A stretch of DNA of 64,000 nt from Glaciimonas sp. (GCA_012927585.1 JABBOY010000003.1:248001-312000); one strand, 5' to 3'. Counted from the first letter of the stretch, positions 35,984 to 45,258 are shown. The notes: generated from the sequence alone by a model not told the origin. Made by a program: numbers and translations.

Positions 35984-36903
35984 TACTTCCTCATAACGAA
36001 AACCACACCAATCACCGCCACCAGCATACCGACAATACCTGCAATGCTGAAGCTTTCACCAAACATCATCCATGCCATCACTGCGGTGGTAGGCGGCGTT
36101 AAATATAAAAGGCTGGTGACGCTAGTGGCCGCACTCTTGCGAATGAGCGAGAATAAAAGAAAAATAGCGCCAATCGACAAGGCAAGGACTGACCATAGCA
36201 GTGCGCCAATAAACTGCGGCGTCCATTGTACGGTGGCCAACGCGGGCGTGACGTGCTCAAAGGCTATTGCCATCGGCAATATAACCATAAATGATGCGGC
36301 AAACTGAATGGTAGTGCCGGTACGCAGATCGAAATATGCGCAATATCGTTTTTGATACAAGGTGCCAAGCGTGATTGACAATAACGCCCCCAGACACAAG
36401 GCAATGCTTTGCCAGGATAAGCCAATAACGGTAATTTTATTAGAAACCACCAACCCCACGCCGAACAGTCCTAATAGCAATCCTAGCCATTGGCGTTTTT
36501 TTACAGATTCGCCGATCAAAGGCGCCGCAAACGCCGTCAGAATTGGCTGCATCCCGACAATCAGTGCTGACAAACCTGCCGGCATGCCAAGCTTGATGGC
36601 GCACCAGACACCGGCCAGATAACCTGCCTGCACAAAAATACCCGCTACGGCAATATGGCGTATCTGCCCCACTGGCCAAGGGGCTTGCATCAGCAGCACC
36701 AACGGCACCAATACCATCAATACGCCACTGAAACGGAGCAATAAAAAAGTTAATGGAGGGGCATAAGGCAAGCCAAATTTGGCCACCACAAAACCCGTAC
36801 TCCAAATTAAAACAAAAATAAACGGAGTGGCGACTAACCACCGATTCTGCGGTGCGCCGGCCATTGTGTTGCTGAGCGCTGGGGAGTTTGTGGCAAGAGT
36901 CAT
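35983..36903 (-). CDS. EamA/DMT-family transporter
   Basis: Ten-TM drug/metabolite transporter of 306 residues (start 36903, MTLATNSPALS). The sequence has WSTGFVVAKFGLPYAPPLTFLLLRFSGV in the first EamA repeat and SLLYLTPPTTAVMAWMMFGES in the second. It is the first gene of the operon with a thioesterase and a nitroreductase. The cargo is unknown. It belongs to a different subfamily from the one at 29612. Confidence 0.86.
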   Translation of the reverse strand: MTLATNSPALSNTMAGAPQNRWLVATPFIFVLIWSTGFVVAKFGLPYAPPLTFLLLRFSGVLMVLVPLVLLMQAPWPVGQIRHIAVAGIFVQAGYLAGVWCAIKLGMPAGLSALIVGMQPILTAFAAPLIGESVKKRQWLGLLLGLFGVGLVVSNKITVIGLSWQSIALCLGALLSITLGTLYQKRYCAYFDLRTGTTIQFAASFMVILPMAIAFEHVTPALATVQWTPQFIGALLWSVLALSIGAIFLLFSLIRKSAATSVTSLLYLTPPTTAVMAWMMFGESFSIAGIVGMLVAVIGVVFVMRK

Positions 36904-37234
36904 AAATACATTAAAAATGTTCCAGTTCGCTATACCGCAGTGCGGCAATTATCCTGCCATCGCAACGCATATTCTGCGGCAATTGCGATCTTCTGCAAGT
37001 GTATCGTAACTGTCCCGCGGATATCATTGCCAGAATCGCCTGCCAACGCTATTGCAACTGGTATCTTTTGTTATAGGCAGCATCGAGCGCCATTCCGTCA
37101 CATGCAGCAAGCCCTGAAAAATCAGCTTAAAATGCCCGGGCGCTCACCTTCATGCGGGGCGACTCCTGCGAGAAACAGAATCAATTGCGGCGAAAAATAC
37201 CGATATAGTCACACATGCACAACCCAGCATTTAT
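36904..37234. other. Intergenic region upstream of phasin, no gene seen
   Basis: It contains a direct repeat TGCGGCAATT (36941-36950 and 36976-36985) and a small inverted repeat ATCGCAA (36959-36965) with TTGCGAT (36983-36989). No coding frame is convincing. The downstream part holds the phaP promoter. Confidence 0.4.
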
Positions 37235-37306
37235 TTGTGCCTTGCGCAAATAAATGCTTGACTAATATTATTTAACCGCTACAATAAGAATTGTTGCGGT
37301 GCACAA
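37235..37306 (+). promoter_or_regulatory. phaP promoter flanked by PhaR-like palindromes
   Basis: TTGACT (37258-37263), 16-base spacer, TACAAT (37280-37285), a good sigma70 promoter. Two imperfect palindromes flank it: TTTGTGC-CTT-GCGCAAA (about 37235-37251) and TTGTTGCGGTGCACAA (37291-37306). In PHB-producing bacteria the repressor PhaR binds TGC/GCA-type sites at phasin promoters, so these are candidate operators. Confidence 0.55.
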
Positions 37307-37355
37307 TTTAATTTTAAAATATCATTTAACCACGCTCTAATCTTAGGGGATTTCC

Positions 37356-37919
37356 ATGTTTTCAGTCTCAGAACAATTTTCCAGTGCTACAAAAGCAAAT
37401 TTTGAAGCGCAAATCGCCATGATCACTTCACTGACAAATAAAGCATTTGAAAGTATTGAAAAAGTTATTGATTTGAACATGAATGCTGCAAAATCCTCAC
37501 TGGAAGAATCTACAGTTACAGCTAAGCAATTATTTTCCGTAAAAGACCCACAAGAATTTTTTTCATTGACCTCCACCCAAGCCAAGCCAACTGCTGAGAA
37601 AGCTCTTGCATACAGCCGCCATCTGGCTAACATCGCGTCAAACACGCAAGCCGAGTTCACCAAAGTTGCTGAAACACAAATTGCTGAAACCAACCGTAAA
37701 GTGCTGTCGCTGATTGAAGAAGTCACAAAAAACGCGCCGGCCGGTTCTGAGAATGTTGTTGCAATGCTTAAAACAGCGATCGGTAACGCCAACGCCGGTT
37801 ATGATCAGCTGACAAAAACCACAAAGCAAGCAGTTGAAACGCTGGAATCAAACATGAATACTGCTGCCAGCAAATTTTCTAGCGTAACCAGCAAGGTAAG
37901 TAGCGCCGCAAAGAAATAA
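37356..37919 (+). CDS. phaP: Phasin (PHA granule-associated protein)
   Basis: A 187-residue amphipathic helical protein, MFSVSEQFSSATKANFEAQIAM, without signal peptide, rich in Ala, Thr, Ser and Lys. It covers PHB granules, limiting their size and coalescence. The pattern of helices with NAAKSSLEESTVTAKQLF and Lys-rich tail SSAAKK matches phasin_2 family members. It is preceded by a strong promoter and followed by an intrinsic terminator, so monocistronic. Fits with phaZ at 9666. Confidence 0.92.
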   Translation: MFSVSEQFSSATKANFEAQIAMITSLTNKAFESIEKVIDLNMNAAKSSLEESTVTAKQLFSVKDPQEFFSLTSTQAKPTAEKALAYSRHLANIASNTQAEFTKVAETQIAETNRKVLSLIEEVTKNAPAGSENVVAMLKTAIGNANAGYDQLTKTTKQAVETLESNMNTAASKFSSVTSKVSSAAKK

Positions 37920-38001
37920 TTACACAAATTTGGCTGCCGCACTCCGTTCTTCGGGTTTGTGGATGTTGTAACAGCCTGATTAGTATTAGCCGCACATTCC
38001 A

Positions 38002-38030
38002 AATGCCCCGTAATTACGGGGCATTTTTTT
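38002..38030 (+). terminator. Intrinsic terminator after phaP
   Basis: Stem AATGCCCCGTA / TACGGGGCATT (38002-38025) with a tiny AT loop followed by T-run to 38030. It lies 80 bases after the phaP stop. Confidence 0.88.
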
Positions 38031-38195
38031 ATTCATAAACGATACTGAAACACCGCTGTCGTCTATCAAGTAAGATCAAGTTCATTCGCGTAATATCGAA
38101 TAGACTAGCAACTGTGACTTTAGCAGCCTGCCGCCATTTTAGTTTGGCATCGCATCCAGGCAATGTATTTTTAAATATTAGCATAGGAGATCCGC

Positions 38196-38489
38196 ATGCT
38201 AACCCGCATTCTTTTTTTACTAAAAGCAGGGGGGCGCGATGCATCGCTGTTGTGGTACGCATTACGCCAGCCCGAAACACCCGCCTACATCAAGGTCGGG
38301 GCGATCTTGCTAGCGTTATACGTTATCAGCCCACTGGATTTGCTCCCTGACGTAATCCCGATATTAGGCTGGCTCGATGATGCAACATTGCTTGCTCTGG
38401 GGTTGCCTTTTCTGCTCAAGAAAATACCGCCGCATGTCAGGCAAGCGGCTGAAAACAGGCGCAAATACCATTCTGGAAAAGCCGAGTGA
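38196..38489 (+). CDS. DUF1232 (YkvA-like) membrane protein
   Basis: A 97-residue protein with one or two hydrophobic segments (VGAILLALYVISPLDLLPDVIP) carrying the DUF1232 signature SPLDLLPDVIPxxGWLDDA. Its function is unknown; family members are small inner-membrane proteins. It has a terminator of its own downstream. Confidence 0.85.
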   Translation: MLTRILFLLKAGGRDASLLWYALRQPETPAYIKVGAILLALYVISPLDLLPDVIPILGWLDDATLLALGLPFLLKKIPPHVRQAAENRRKYHSGKAE

Positions 38490-38529
38490 GTTCCCGTCAC
38501 CGGTATTTACCATTAACTATTTACCATGA

Positions 38530-38566
38530 AAAATCCCTTGCACATGATTCATGCAAGGGATTTTTA
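38530..38566. terminator. Bidirectional terminator between DUF1232 gene and livF
   Basis: Stem AAATCCCTTGCA / TGCAAGGGATTT (38530-38563) with T-run on the plus strand and A-run on the left (T-run on minus). It serves two convergent transcripts. Confidence 0.85.
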
Positions 38567-38594
38567 TTCGTCAAGCGCGGGTAACAGATTTTAA

Positions 38595-39320
38595 TCAGCC
38601 TTCACCTAGATAAGCCTCTTTGACTTTTGGGTCGTTCAGCATGTCTTTTGCATTTCCGCTCATGGTGATGTAGCCAGAATCCATCACATAACCACGATGA
38701 GCAGCCTGCAAGGCAAGCTTCGCATTTTGCTCAACCAGCAAGATTGTCACGCCTTCGGCCGCTACGTTACGCACAACTTCAAAGATTTTCTCGACCATGA
38801 TCGGCGACAGTCCCATGGATGGCTCGTCAAGCAGCAATAAATTGGGATGGGACATCAACGCACGCGCCATCGCGAGCATCTGTTGCTCGCCACCTGACAA
38901 TGTACCCGCCATCTGCGATGCACGCTCTTTCAAACGGGGAAATACGCCGAACCATTTATCGATATCTGCTTCGATGCCCGCCTTATCGTCCCGGGTAAAA
39001 GCTCCCATCATCAAGTTTTCCTTGATGCTCATGCGGGTAAAGACGCCCCTGCCTTCCGGCACCATGGCCAGGTTATTCTTGACCAGCTTGAACGATTCCT
39101 GACCCTTGATCGATTTGCCCATATATTGCATATCGCCATCCACCCTGCAGATCGGCAAGGTACCCGTAATCGCCTTGAGAGTGGTTGTCTTACCGGCGCC
39201 GTTAGCACCGATAAGCGTAATCAATTCACCTTTATTTACTTCGATATCAATACCTTTGACAGCCTGAATGCCGCCGTAAGAAACTTTCAGACCAGTAATT
39301 TTGAGTACATTTGCAGCCAT
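38595..39320 (-). CDS. livF: Branched-chain amino acid ABC transporter ATPase LivF
   Basis: ATP-binding subunit of 241 residues. Walker A is GANGAGKTTTLKA, signature LSGGEQQMLAMARAL, Walker B NLLLLDEPSMGLSP, switch His region replaced by LLVEQNA as usual for LivF. It is the last gene of livHMGF. Its ATG overlaps the livG stop by one base. Confidence 0.94.
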   Translation of the reverse strand: MAANVLKITGLKVSYGGIQAVKGIDIEVNKGELITLIGANGAGKTTTLKAITGTLPICRVDGDMQYMGKSIKGQESFKLVKNNLAMVPEGRGVFTRMSIKENLMMGAFTRDDKAGIEADIDKWFGVFPRLKERASQMAGTLSGGEQQMLAMARALMSHPNLLLLDEPSMGLSPIMVEKIFEVVRNVAAEGVTILLVEQNAKLALQAAHRGYVMDSGYITMSGNAKDMLNDPKVKEAYLGEG

Positions 39321-40090
39321 TAATGAGTACCTCCCAAATACGCCTCGATAACGGCCGGGTTCTTCTGAATTTCAGCCGGCAAACCTTCCGCGATTGGCTT
39401 GCCGTAATCCAGAACAGTGAGACGGTCACAAAGACCCATCACCAGTTTTACATCATGTTCGATAAGCAAAATAGTCTTGCCTTCGGATTTTATTTTCACC
39501 AGTAGTTCGCGCAATCCCAATTTCTCGGTTGCATTCATGCCGGCTGCCGGCTCGTCTAAAGCCAGCAGTTGCGGATCAGTAGCTAGCGCGCGCGCAATTT
39601 CCAGACGGCGTTGGTCGCCATACGACAGATGGCGCGAAGTCCGATTCGCAAATTGCGCTATACCAACGAAATCCAGAAGCTCCATTGCACGCGCACGAAT
39701 TTCCTGCTCTTCCATACGCGCGGCTTTATAACGCAGAATCGCGCCCAGTACACCTTGGTGGGTACGCACATGCCGCCCCACCATGACATTTTCGAGTGCC
39801 GTCATCTCGCTGAAGAGACGGATATTTTGGAACGTGCGCGCAATTCCTGCTTTGGCAACCTCATGCGGAGCTGAAGGCGAGTACGGTTTGCCAGCCAACT
39901 CAAACGAACCGCTGTCAGGCTGATATAGGCCAGTTATAACGTTGAAAAAAGTTGTCTTGCCCGCTCCATTGGGGCCGATCAGGCCATATATCTGTCCTTT
40001 GGCGATCTTGAGATTGACATTCGACAAGGCCTGCAAGCCACCGAAGCGCTTATTGACGCCGACAATTTTCAGAATGGTTTGTTCGCTCAT
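39320..40090 (-). CDS. livG: Branched-chain amino acid ABC transporter ATPase LivG
   Basis: ATP-binding subunit of 256 residues. Walker A is GPNGAGKTTFFNVITG, signature LSYGDQRRLEIARAL, Walker B QLLALDEPAAGMN, and LLIEHDVKLVMGLCDRLTVLDYG with the switch His. It pairs with LivF as the ATPase heterodimer. Its start overlaps the livM stop by 4 bases. Confidence 0.94.
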   Translation of the reverse strand: MSEQTILKIVGVNKRFGGLQALSNVNLKIAKGQIYGLIGPNGAGKTTFFNVITGLYQPDSGSFELAGKPYSPSAPHEVAKAGIARTFQNIRLFSEMTALENVMVGRHVRTHQGVLGAILRYKAARMEEQEIRARAMELLDFVGIAQFANRTSRHLSYGDQRRLEIARALATDPQLLALDEPAAGMNATEKLGLRELLVKIKSEGKTILLIEHDVKLVMGLCDRLTVLDYGKPIAEGLPAEIQKNPAVIEAYLGGTH

Positions 40091-41316
40091 CCATGCTCTC
40101 CTTGTGCTGCAACCACACCGGCCACGAGCTCTGGCTTGTCGATATCCGCATCCGGTCTATCCTCGTGTTTTGGTGCTGGCCACAGCCCTGCAGGGCGGTT
40201 GAGCATGATCAAAACCATGGCCAGACCGTACAGCAGCTGGCGCAAAATCTCAGCATCTATAATCACGTGACCGAACAGTAATTTCTGGACCGGTTCAACT
40301 ACATGGCGCAGTACCTCAGGCAAGGCCGCAAGAATAATACTGCCCAGTATCACACCAGGAATATGCCCCATACCGCCCAACACCACCATTGACAGAATAA
40401 TGATGGATTCCATCAAGGTAAAAGATTCTGGTGAAACAAAGCCCTGGAAAGATGCGAACATCGCCCCCGAGATACCACCAAAAGACGCTCCCATCGAGAA
40501 CGCCAGCAATTTGATATTCCGGGTATTGATGCCCATTGCTTTCGCCGCAATCTCATCTTCACGAATGGCAACCCAGGCCCGGCCAAGACGCGAATGCTGC
40601 AGGCGCGAAGTAATCAGGACGATGACAATGCACAAGGCCAGGAACAGAAAATAGTATGCATTTACCGATGGCATAGAAAAACTGCCAATTTCAACCGTCG
40701 CCATCGAGCCTGCTTCACCAGCCAAAGAAACGCCGAAAATTCGAATCGGCTCAATCATATTGATACCCTGCGGCCCATTGGTGATGTTTACCGGTCCATT
40801 CAGGTTATTCAGGAAAATGCGTATGATTTCCCCAAACCCGAGCGTCACAATCGCCAGATAATCGCCCCGCAGCTTTAGCGTCGGCGCACCCAGAAGAGCC
40901 CCAAACAATGCCGCCACGCCACCTGCAATCGGCACAATCAACCAAACCGAAAGATGAATCCCGTTTTGCGCAATTTCAGGGCCAAATACCCACAATAGAA
41001 AATTGCCGATGGGAGGGTACTGATTCACAAAGGACTCCAGCACTACAGCAAACTGCGGCGACGCAAGTAAGGCTGTAGTGTAGGCACCAACAGCATAAAA
41101 AGCGATGTAGCCCAAATCTAACAGGCCGGCAAAACCCACAACAATATTCAAGCCCAGCGCGAGCATGATGTAGAGCAGTGCAAAATCAATAATGCGCACC
41201 CAGGAATTACCAAAATTGGCAGCGAAAAAGGGGAAGGCAATTGCGACGATTGCCAAAAGGGCAAAGCTGGAATAAGCAGTGGTCGGATTCTTTTTGATGT
41301 CAAAGTTAAATGCCAT
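40087..41316 (-). CDS. livM: Branched-chain amino acid ABC transporter permease LivM
   Basis: Inner-membrane permease of 409 residues with about ten hydrophobic segments and the LivM motif LGLNIVVGFAGLLDLGYIAFYAVGAYTTALL. It has VAIREDEIAAKAMGINTRNIKLLAFSMGASFGGISG, the ATPase-contact loop. The C-terminal tail of about 40 charged residues is soluble. It partners LivH. Confidence 0.94.
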   Translation of the reverse strand: MAFNFDIKKNPTTAYSSFALLAIVAIAFPFFAANFGNSWVRIIDFALLYIMLALGLNIVVGFAGLLDLGYIAFYAVGAYTTALLASPQFAVVLESFVNQYPPIGNFLLWVFGPEIAQNGIHLSVWLIVPIAGGVAALFGALLGAPTLKLRGDYLAIVTLGFGEIIRIFLNNLNGPVNITNGPQGINMIEPIRIFGVSLAGEAGSMATVEIGSFSMPSVNAYYFLFLALCIVIVLITSRLQHSRLGRAWVAIREDEIAAKAMGINTRNIKLLAFSMGASFGGISGAMFASFQGFVSPESFTLMESIIILSMVVLGGMGHIPGVILGSIILAALPEVLRHVVEPVQKLLFGHVIIDAEILRQLLYGLAMVLIMLNRPAGLWPAPKHEDRPDADIDKPELVAGVVAAQGEHG

Positions 41317-41327
41317 GAAATTTTCCT

Positions 41328-42257
41328 TTAAGCACGGTCGGCAACACGCTCGCCCATAATTCCTGACGGACGCAGTGTCAACACAATAATTAGCACGACA
41401 AAAGCAAAAATATCCTGGTAATGACTACCCAGAAAGCCGCCCGTCAGGTCGCCAATATAGCCAGCACCCAGGCTTTCAATCACCCCCAGCAAAATACCGC
41501 CCAACATCGCACCATATATATTACCTATGCCACCCAGTACAGCGGCAGAAAATGCCTTCAAACCGGGCAAAAATCCCATCGCAAACTGTGCCGAAGAATA
41601 ATTCGCGCCCCACATTACACCTGCTACCGCAGCTAAAGCGGCACCGATGGCGAATGTCGCCACAATCACTTTATTGGCATCGACTCCCATCAAGCCAGCC
41701 ACGCGCGGATTCTCCGAGGTAGCGCGCATGGCGCGACCCATCTTGGTTTTTTCAATCAGAATTACCAATCCCACCATAGAAATAATCGCCAGTGCCAGCA
41801 ACATGACCTGGGTCTGGGAAATCAGTGCGCCGCCAATATGAATTGGCTCACTTGACATGACCTGAGGGAAAGGCAATGGACTGCGTCCCCAAATCATCAT
41901 GGCAAAAGTCTGTAGCAAAATGCCGATGCCGATAGCAGTAATCAGCGGAGCCAAGCGGGGCGCGTTGCGTAATCGTCGGTAAGCCACACGTTCAATCAAT
42001 ACGTTAACAAGCACACATACCGGTATTGCAGCCGCAATGGCAATCGCCAGCTTGAAGATGCCCGGCATGTCTGGTGCGGAGGTTTGAATAATCTTGAGAA
42101 CGCTCAATCCGACCATTGCGCCGATCATTAATACCTCACCGTGGGCGAAATTGATAAGACTAAGAACGCCGTATACCATTGTGTAGCCAAGAGCAATCAG
42201 CGCATACATGCTGCCAAGTACCAGGCCGTTAATGATTTGTTGGATAAAAATATCCAT
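41328..42257 (-). CDS. livH: Branched-chain amino acid ABC transporter permease LivH
   Basis: Permease of 309 residues with the signature ALGYTMVYGVLSLINFAHGEVLMIGA and the contact loop KTKMGRAMRATSENPRVAGLMGVD. It is the first gene of the livHMGF set, preceded by GAGGGAGCTTG at a normal SD distance. No substrate-binding protein gene (livK/livJ) lies next to it; that component must be encoded elsewhere, so the exact substrate is not settled. Confidence 0.94.
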   Translation of the reverse strand: MDIFIQQIINGLVLGSMYALIALGYTMVYGVLSLINFAHGEVLMIGAMVGLSVLKIIQTSAPDMPGIFKLAIAIAAAIPVCVLVNVLIERVAYRRLRNAPRLAPLITAIGIGILLQTFAMMIWGRSPLPFPQVMSSEPIHIGGALISQTQVMLLALAIISMVGLVILIEKTKMGRAMRATSENPRVAGLMGVDANKVIVATFAIGAALAAVAGVMWGANYSSAQFAMGFLPGLKAFSAAVLGGIGNIYGAMLGGILLGVIESLGAGYIGDLTGGFLGSHYQDIFAFVVLIIVLTLRPSGIMGERVADRA

Positions 42258-42346
42258 AGGTTCAAGCTCCCTCAGAAGATCGTAATTTAGTTGTTCTGCG
42301 GTTTATCTACGATCGCATCATGTGCGACTGCAGCAAAAACCGTTCC

Positions 42347-42387
42347 TAATAATAAAAACGGCACCCAGGTAAACCTCTTGGGTGCCG
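42347..42387 (-). terminator. Intrinsic terminator between leader ORF and livH
   Basis: On the minus strand CGGCACCCA (42387-42379) pairs perfectly with TGGGTGCCG (42367-42359) around an 11-base loop, followed by TTTTTATTATT. It starts 18 bases after the leader stop codon and ends about 90 bases before livH, so transcripts reaching livH from upstream must pass it. Confidence 0.8.
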
Positions 42388-42405
42388 TAGTAGGCTTTTT
42401 GCTGC

Positions 42406-42468
42406 TTATTTAATCAAAATTTTTGCTGATGCATGAGCATGGGCATGGGGGGCGTGTTCTATGGTCAT
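42406..42468 (-). CDS. His-rich 20-residue leader or micro-protein upstream of liv operon
   Basis: ATG at 42468 is preceded by an excellent SD (AAGGAGA, 5 bases before ATG). The peptide is 20 residues: MTIEHAP, then HAHAHA and the tail SAKILIK; four His are in eight positions. It is followed 18 bases later by an intrinsic terminator. Two readings are possible: a regulatory leader peptide for attenuation of livHMGF, or an independent small mRNA for a micro-protein, for example metal-binding. No family is recognised. Confidence 0.5.
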   Translation of the reverse strand: MTIEHAPHAHAHASAKILIK

Positions 42469-42552
42469 ATTGTCTCCTTGTCTTGCGTCTGGTTTAAACG
42501 CTTTTTTAATATCTGGGCGCTCTCTTTTGGGGAGCATCCAAATTAGGGCGCG

Positions 42553-42558
42553 ATTATA
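42553..42558 (-). promoter_or_regulatory. -10 box upstream of the leader ORF
   Basis: A perfect TATAAT on the minus strand (42558-42553), 85 bases before the leader start, in an otherwise gene-free stretch. A matching -35 was not clear. Confidence 0.4.
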
Positions 42559-42646
42559 CAGAATCTAAATCGTGAAGCGGCTACTTCAGTGCAGATTTTG
42601 CACCAAGTGATGCTACCCCACTGACTGCAGTGTTACACCGCAATTG

Positions 42647-42690
42647 TGGTGTATGGATAAAAACAGTCGATTTTGCACGCTAGATATAGT
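42647..42690 (+). repeat. Possible diverged copy of the intergenic repeat
   Basis: TGGTGTAT followed by GGATAAAAACA matches the left half of copy 3 well (GCATAAAAACA), but the CCGCAT block is replaced by GCACGC. It lies in the gap between livH and ispH. The remainder of that gap (42258-42854) holds the leader region and otherwise AT-rich sequence without genes. Confidence 0.35.
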
Positions 42691-42854
42691 AATGAGGAAT
42701 TTGATAAACAATATCTGGAAAATTCCAGTTTATTCTAAATATAGTTCAGTAAAACTTAGTCAGCGCGTATACCGTCACATGCGGATCAGATTTTTTTAAG
42801 CGAGATGCATGCACGAAACACGCTGCATCCCCGATACGCAGCAGGTCAAGGCTA

Positions 42855-43790
42855 TCATGCGTTGCCCAGACCTTTTGGCAAAGGGAAGGTAACATGCTCT
42901 TTAACCCCTTCAAGGTGCCTGACGTTCTTTGCTCCCAGTACTTTCAAGCGGTCGATTACAGCTTGCACCAATACTTCAGGAGCGGATGCACCCGCGGTTA
43001 CGCCAATTCTTCTCTTGCCGGCTAGCCAGTTGGGGTCGATTTGGGCGGCGTTGTCCACCATATGCGCTACGGCTCCCTTTTTTTCCGCGACTTCACGCAA
43101 GCGATTCGAGTTGGAACTATTGGGACTACCGACAACAATGACCACATCTACCATTGGCGCCATGAATTTGACCGCCTCCTGGCGATTGGTAGTGGCATAG
43201 CAAATATCACCTTTTTTCGGCTCGACGACAAGCGGGAAGCGGCTTCGTAACGCGGCAATAATATCGGCCGTATCATCGACTGAAAGCGTGGTTTGCGAGA
43301 CGTAGGCCAGCATGTCGGGCCGCAGCACGGCTAGGGCATTGACATCGGCAACGGTCTCCACCAGATACATGCCTTCCTCCGCTTGCCCCATCGTGCCTTC
43401 CACTTCAGGATGCCCCTGATGGCCGATCATGACGATTTCACGTCCTTCCCGTCGCATTTTCGCCACCTCCATATGCACCTTGGTTACCAAAGGACAGGTT
43501 GCATCAAAAACTGTCAAGCCTCTTGCCGTTGCTGCGTCGCGCACTGCCCTGGAAACACCATGCGCTGAAAAAATCACAATATTACCGGCCGGTACATCAT
43601 CAAGTTCCTCGATGAAGATCGCTCCTTTACTGCGCAAATCCTCCACTACGTAAGCGTTATGCACGATTTCATGGCGTACATAAACTGGCGCGCCGAACTG
43701 TAGTAATGCCCGTTCCACGATGTCAATTGCGCGATCAACACCGGCACAAAAACCGCGCGGCTGCGCCAACAAAATCTCCTTTTCTTCCAT
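42855..43790 (-). CDS. ispH: 4-hydroxy-3-methylbut-2-enyl diphosphate reductase
   Basis: Last enzyme of the MEP isoprenoid pathway, converting HMBPP to IPP and DMAPP; 4Fe-4S enzyme of 311 residues. The three cluster Cys are in [23 protein letters not shown] and [11 protein letters not shown]; the catalytic Glu is in [14 protein letters not shown]. The ATG at 43790 overlaps the fkpB TGA (TGATG); an in-frame GTG lies 3 bases upstream. The fkpB-ispH pairing is widespread in Proteobacteria. Confidence 0.97.
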   Translation of the reverse strand: MEEKEILLAQPRGFCAGVDRAIDIVERALLQFGAPVYVRHEIVHNAYVVEDLRSKGAIFIEELDDVPAGNIVIFSAHGVSRAVRDAATARGLTVFDATCPLVTKVHMEVAKMRREGREIVMIGHQGHPEVEGTMGQAEEGMYLVETVADVNALAVLRPDMLAYVSQTTLSVDDTADIIAALRSRFPLVVEPKKGDICYATTNRQEAVKFMAPMVDVVIVVGSPNSSNSNRLREVAEKKGAVAHMVDNAAQIDPNWLAGKRRIGVTAGASAPEVLVQAVIDRLKVLGAKNVRHLEGVKEHVTFPLPKGLGNA

Positions 43791-44245
43791 CACATGATCC
43801 CAATGATTCTGACTTCAAACTTCAGAGATTGACCCGCCAGCGGATGGTTGAAATCAAACAAGGCACCAGCAGCATCAATCGATCTCAAAACGCCTGCAAA
43901 ACGACCGCCGCCCGGTGCTGCAAAATTCACCAGGTCACCAATCGCATATTGCGCATCCGCAGGCGAGTTTTCCTGCAGAGTTAATGTCGATACGCGCTGG
44001 ACCAAGTCTGGATTACGCGGGCCAAATGCTTGCTCCGGCGGCAATTCAAAGGTTTGATGCATGCCCTCTTGCAATCCGATCAAGCAGGCCTCAAGAAAAG
44101 GGGCAAGCTGCCCATTACCCAGCTGCAAAGTTGCAGGCTTGTCCTGGAAAGTAGTGACAATGTCTTGGCCATCCATGGATGCCAGGCGATAGTGCAACGT
44201 CAAATAAGCTGTATCGGTAACAACTGGGGGTAGTGTGCTGGACAT
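43790..44245 (-). CDS. fkpB: FKBP-type peptidyl-prolyl isomerase (SlpA/FkpB)
   Basis: A 151-residue cytosolic PPIase of the SlyD-like group, from [21 protein letters not shown]. It has [18 protein letters not shown], the insert-in-flap hallmark, and [18 protein letters not shown] at the end, both typical. It may also chaperone. It is co-transcribed with ispH and divergent from radC. Confidence 0.92.
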   Translation of the reverse strand: MSSTLPPVVTDTAYLTLHYRLASMDGQDIVTTFQDKPATLQLGNGQLAPFLEACLIGLQEGMHQTFELPPEQAFGPRNPDLVQRVSTLTLQENSPADAQYAIGDLVNFAAPGGGRFAGVLRSIDAAGALFDFNHPLAGQSLKFEVRIIGIM

Positions 44246-44344
44246 GTGAAACTCGTGGTAATTGGGAATAAGCTGGTATTGTAAGCCAGCTTTATGGCTG
44301 TTTGCGCCTCTGCAAATAAACCAGACAATTGAAGGAAGCCCGGC

Positions 44345-45019
44345 ATGGCGATTACGGATTGGCCCGAAGACCAGCGCCCGCGTGAAAGGCTGATCAAACA
44401 CGGGCCGCAAAAACTCTCGGATGCCGAATTGCTGGCCGTTTTTTTGCGCACCGGCGTCACCGGTAAAAGTGCAGTAGATCTGGGGCGCGAAATGATTGGC
44501 CATTTTGGCTCTTTGAACCGCTTGTTTTCTGCCCGAATCAAGGAATTCTCAGCCATCAACGGCCTTGGCCCCGCTAAATTCGCACAGTTGCAAGCGGTTC
44601 TGGAATTGGCCAGGCGTGCTCTGGCCGAAGAACTGGAAGCCGGCGTCACGCTAAGCTCGCCGCAAGCGGTGCGCCACTACCTGCAACTACTGCTCGGCAA
44701 CAAGCAATACGAGTCATTCGCTGTACTGTTCCTGGACGTCAAGAATCGCCTGATTGCTTCTGAAGAACTATTTCGCGGCACACTCACGCATGCCAGCGTT
44801 TATCCGCGCGAAGTAGTAAAAGTTGCGCTGGAGCACAATGCTGCTGCCATCATCCTGGCCCACAATCATCCATCCGGCTCACCCGAGCCCAGCGCAGTCG
44901 ATCATTTGCTCACACGCACGCTAAAGCAGACGCTGGAACTGGTTGACGTACAGGTGCTGGATCATTTCATCGTCGCAGGGCGACAAATTCATTCATTCGC
45001 AGAACATGGACAATTGTAG
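44345..45019 (+). CDS. radC: RadC family JAB-domain protein
   Basis: A 224-residue protein with N-terminal helix-hairpin-helix-like region ([20 protein letters not shown]) and C-terminal MPN/JAB metallo domain ([14 protein letters not shown], the zinc-type motif). The start [20 protein letters not shown] is canonical. Despite its name a direct repair role is not established. It is a single gene followed by repeat copy 5. Confidence 0.93.
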   Translation: MAITDWPEDQRPRERLIKHGPQKLSDAELLAVFLRTGVTGKSAVDLGREMIGHFGSLNRLFSARIKEFSAINGLGPAKFAQLQAVLELARRALAEELEAGVTLSSPQAVRHYLQLLLGNKQYESFAVLFLDVKNRLIASEELFRGTLTHASVYPREVVKVALEHNAAAIILAHNHPSGSPEPSAVDHLLTRTLKQTLELVDVQVLDHFIVAGRQIHSFAEHGQL

Positions 45020-45048
45020 CCATTCCATCTCAGTCGTCTCAAAAAAAT

Positions 45049-45125
45049 GGGGGTATCTGCAATAAAACACTATTCTACGCATATATGTATGCGGCTTTAA
45101 AATATACATATTTCAGTATGTACAT
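45049..45125 (+). repeat. Intergenic repeat family copy 5
   Basis: GGGGGTAT (45049-45056), 18 bases, ACGCAT, then ATGCGG as right hairpin arm, TTAAAATATACAT, and CAGTATGTACAT at the end. It is 29 bases after the radC stop. The tail matches copy 6 closely (TAAAATATACA, CAGTAT). Confidence 0.72.
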
Positions 45126-45229
45126 TCTGAAAAAATATCAATTTTGTTAAAGCAAGCACATGCAAACATCGTTGCTGCAATTTGTTAAATATATAAAATA
45201 TTAATGACACAATTTATTTTCACAAGTCA

Positions 45230-45258
45230 TTGATAAAAAACAGTTTTTTGTCTATACT
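45230..45258 (+). promoter_or_regulatory. rpmB promoter
   Basis: TTGATA (45230-45235), 17-base spacer, TATACT (45253-45258). An 11-base palindrome-containing segment CCGAATTCGG lies just downstream before the rpmB SD (GAGGAG). Confidence 0.7.
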
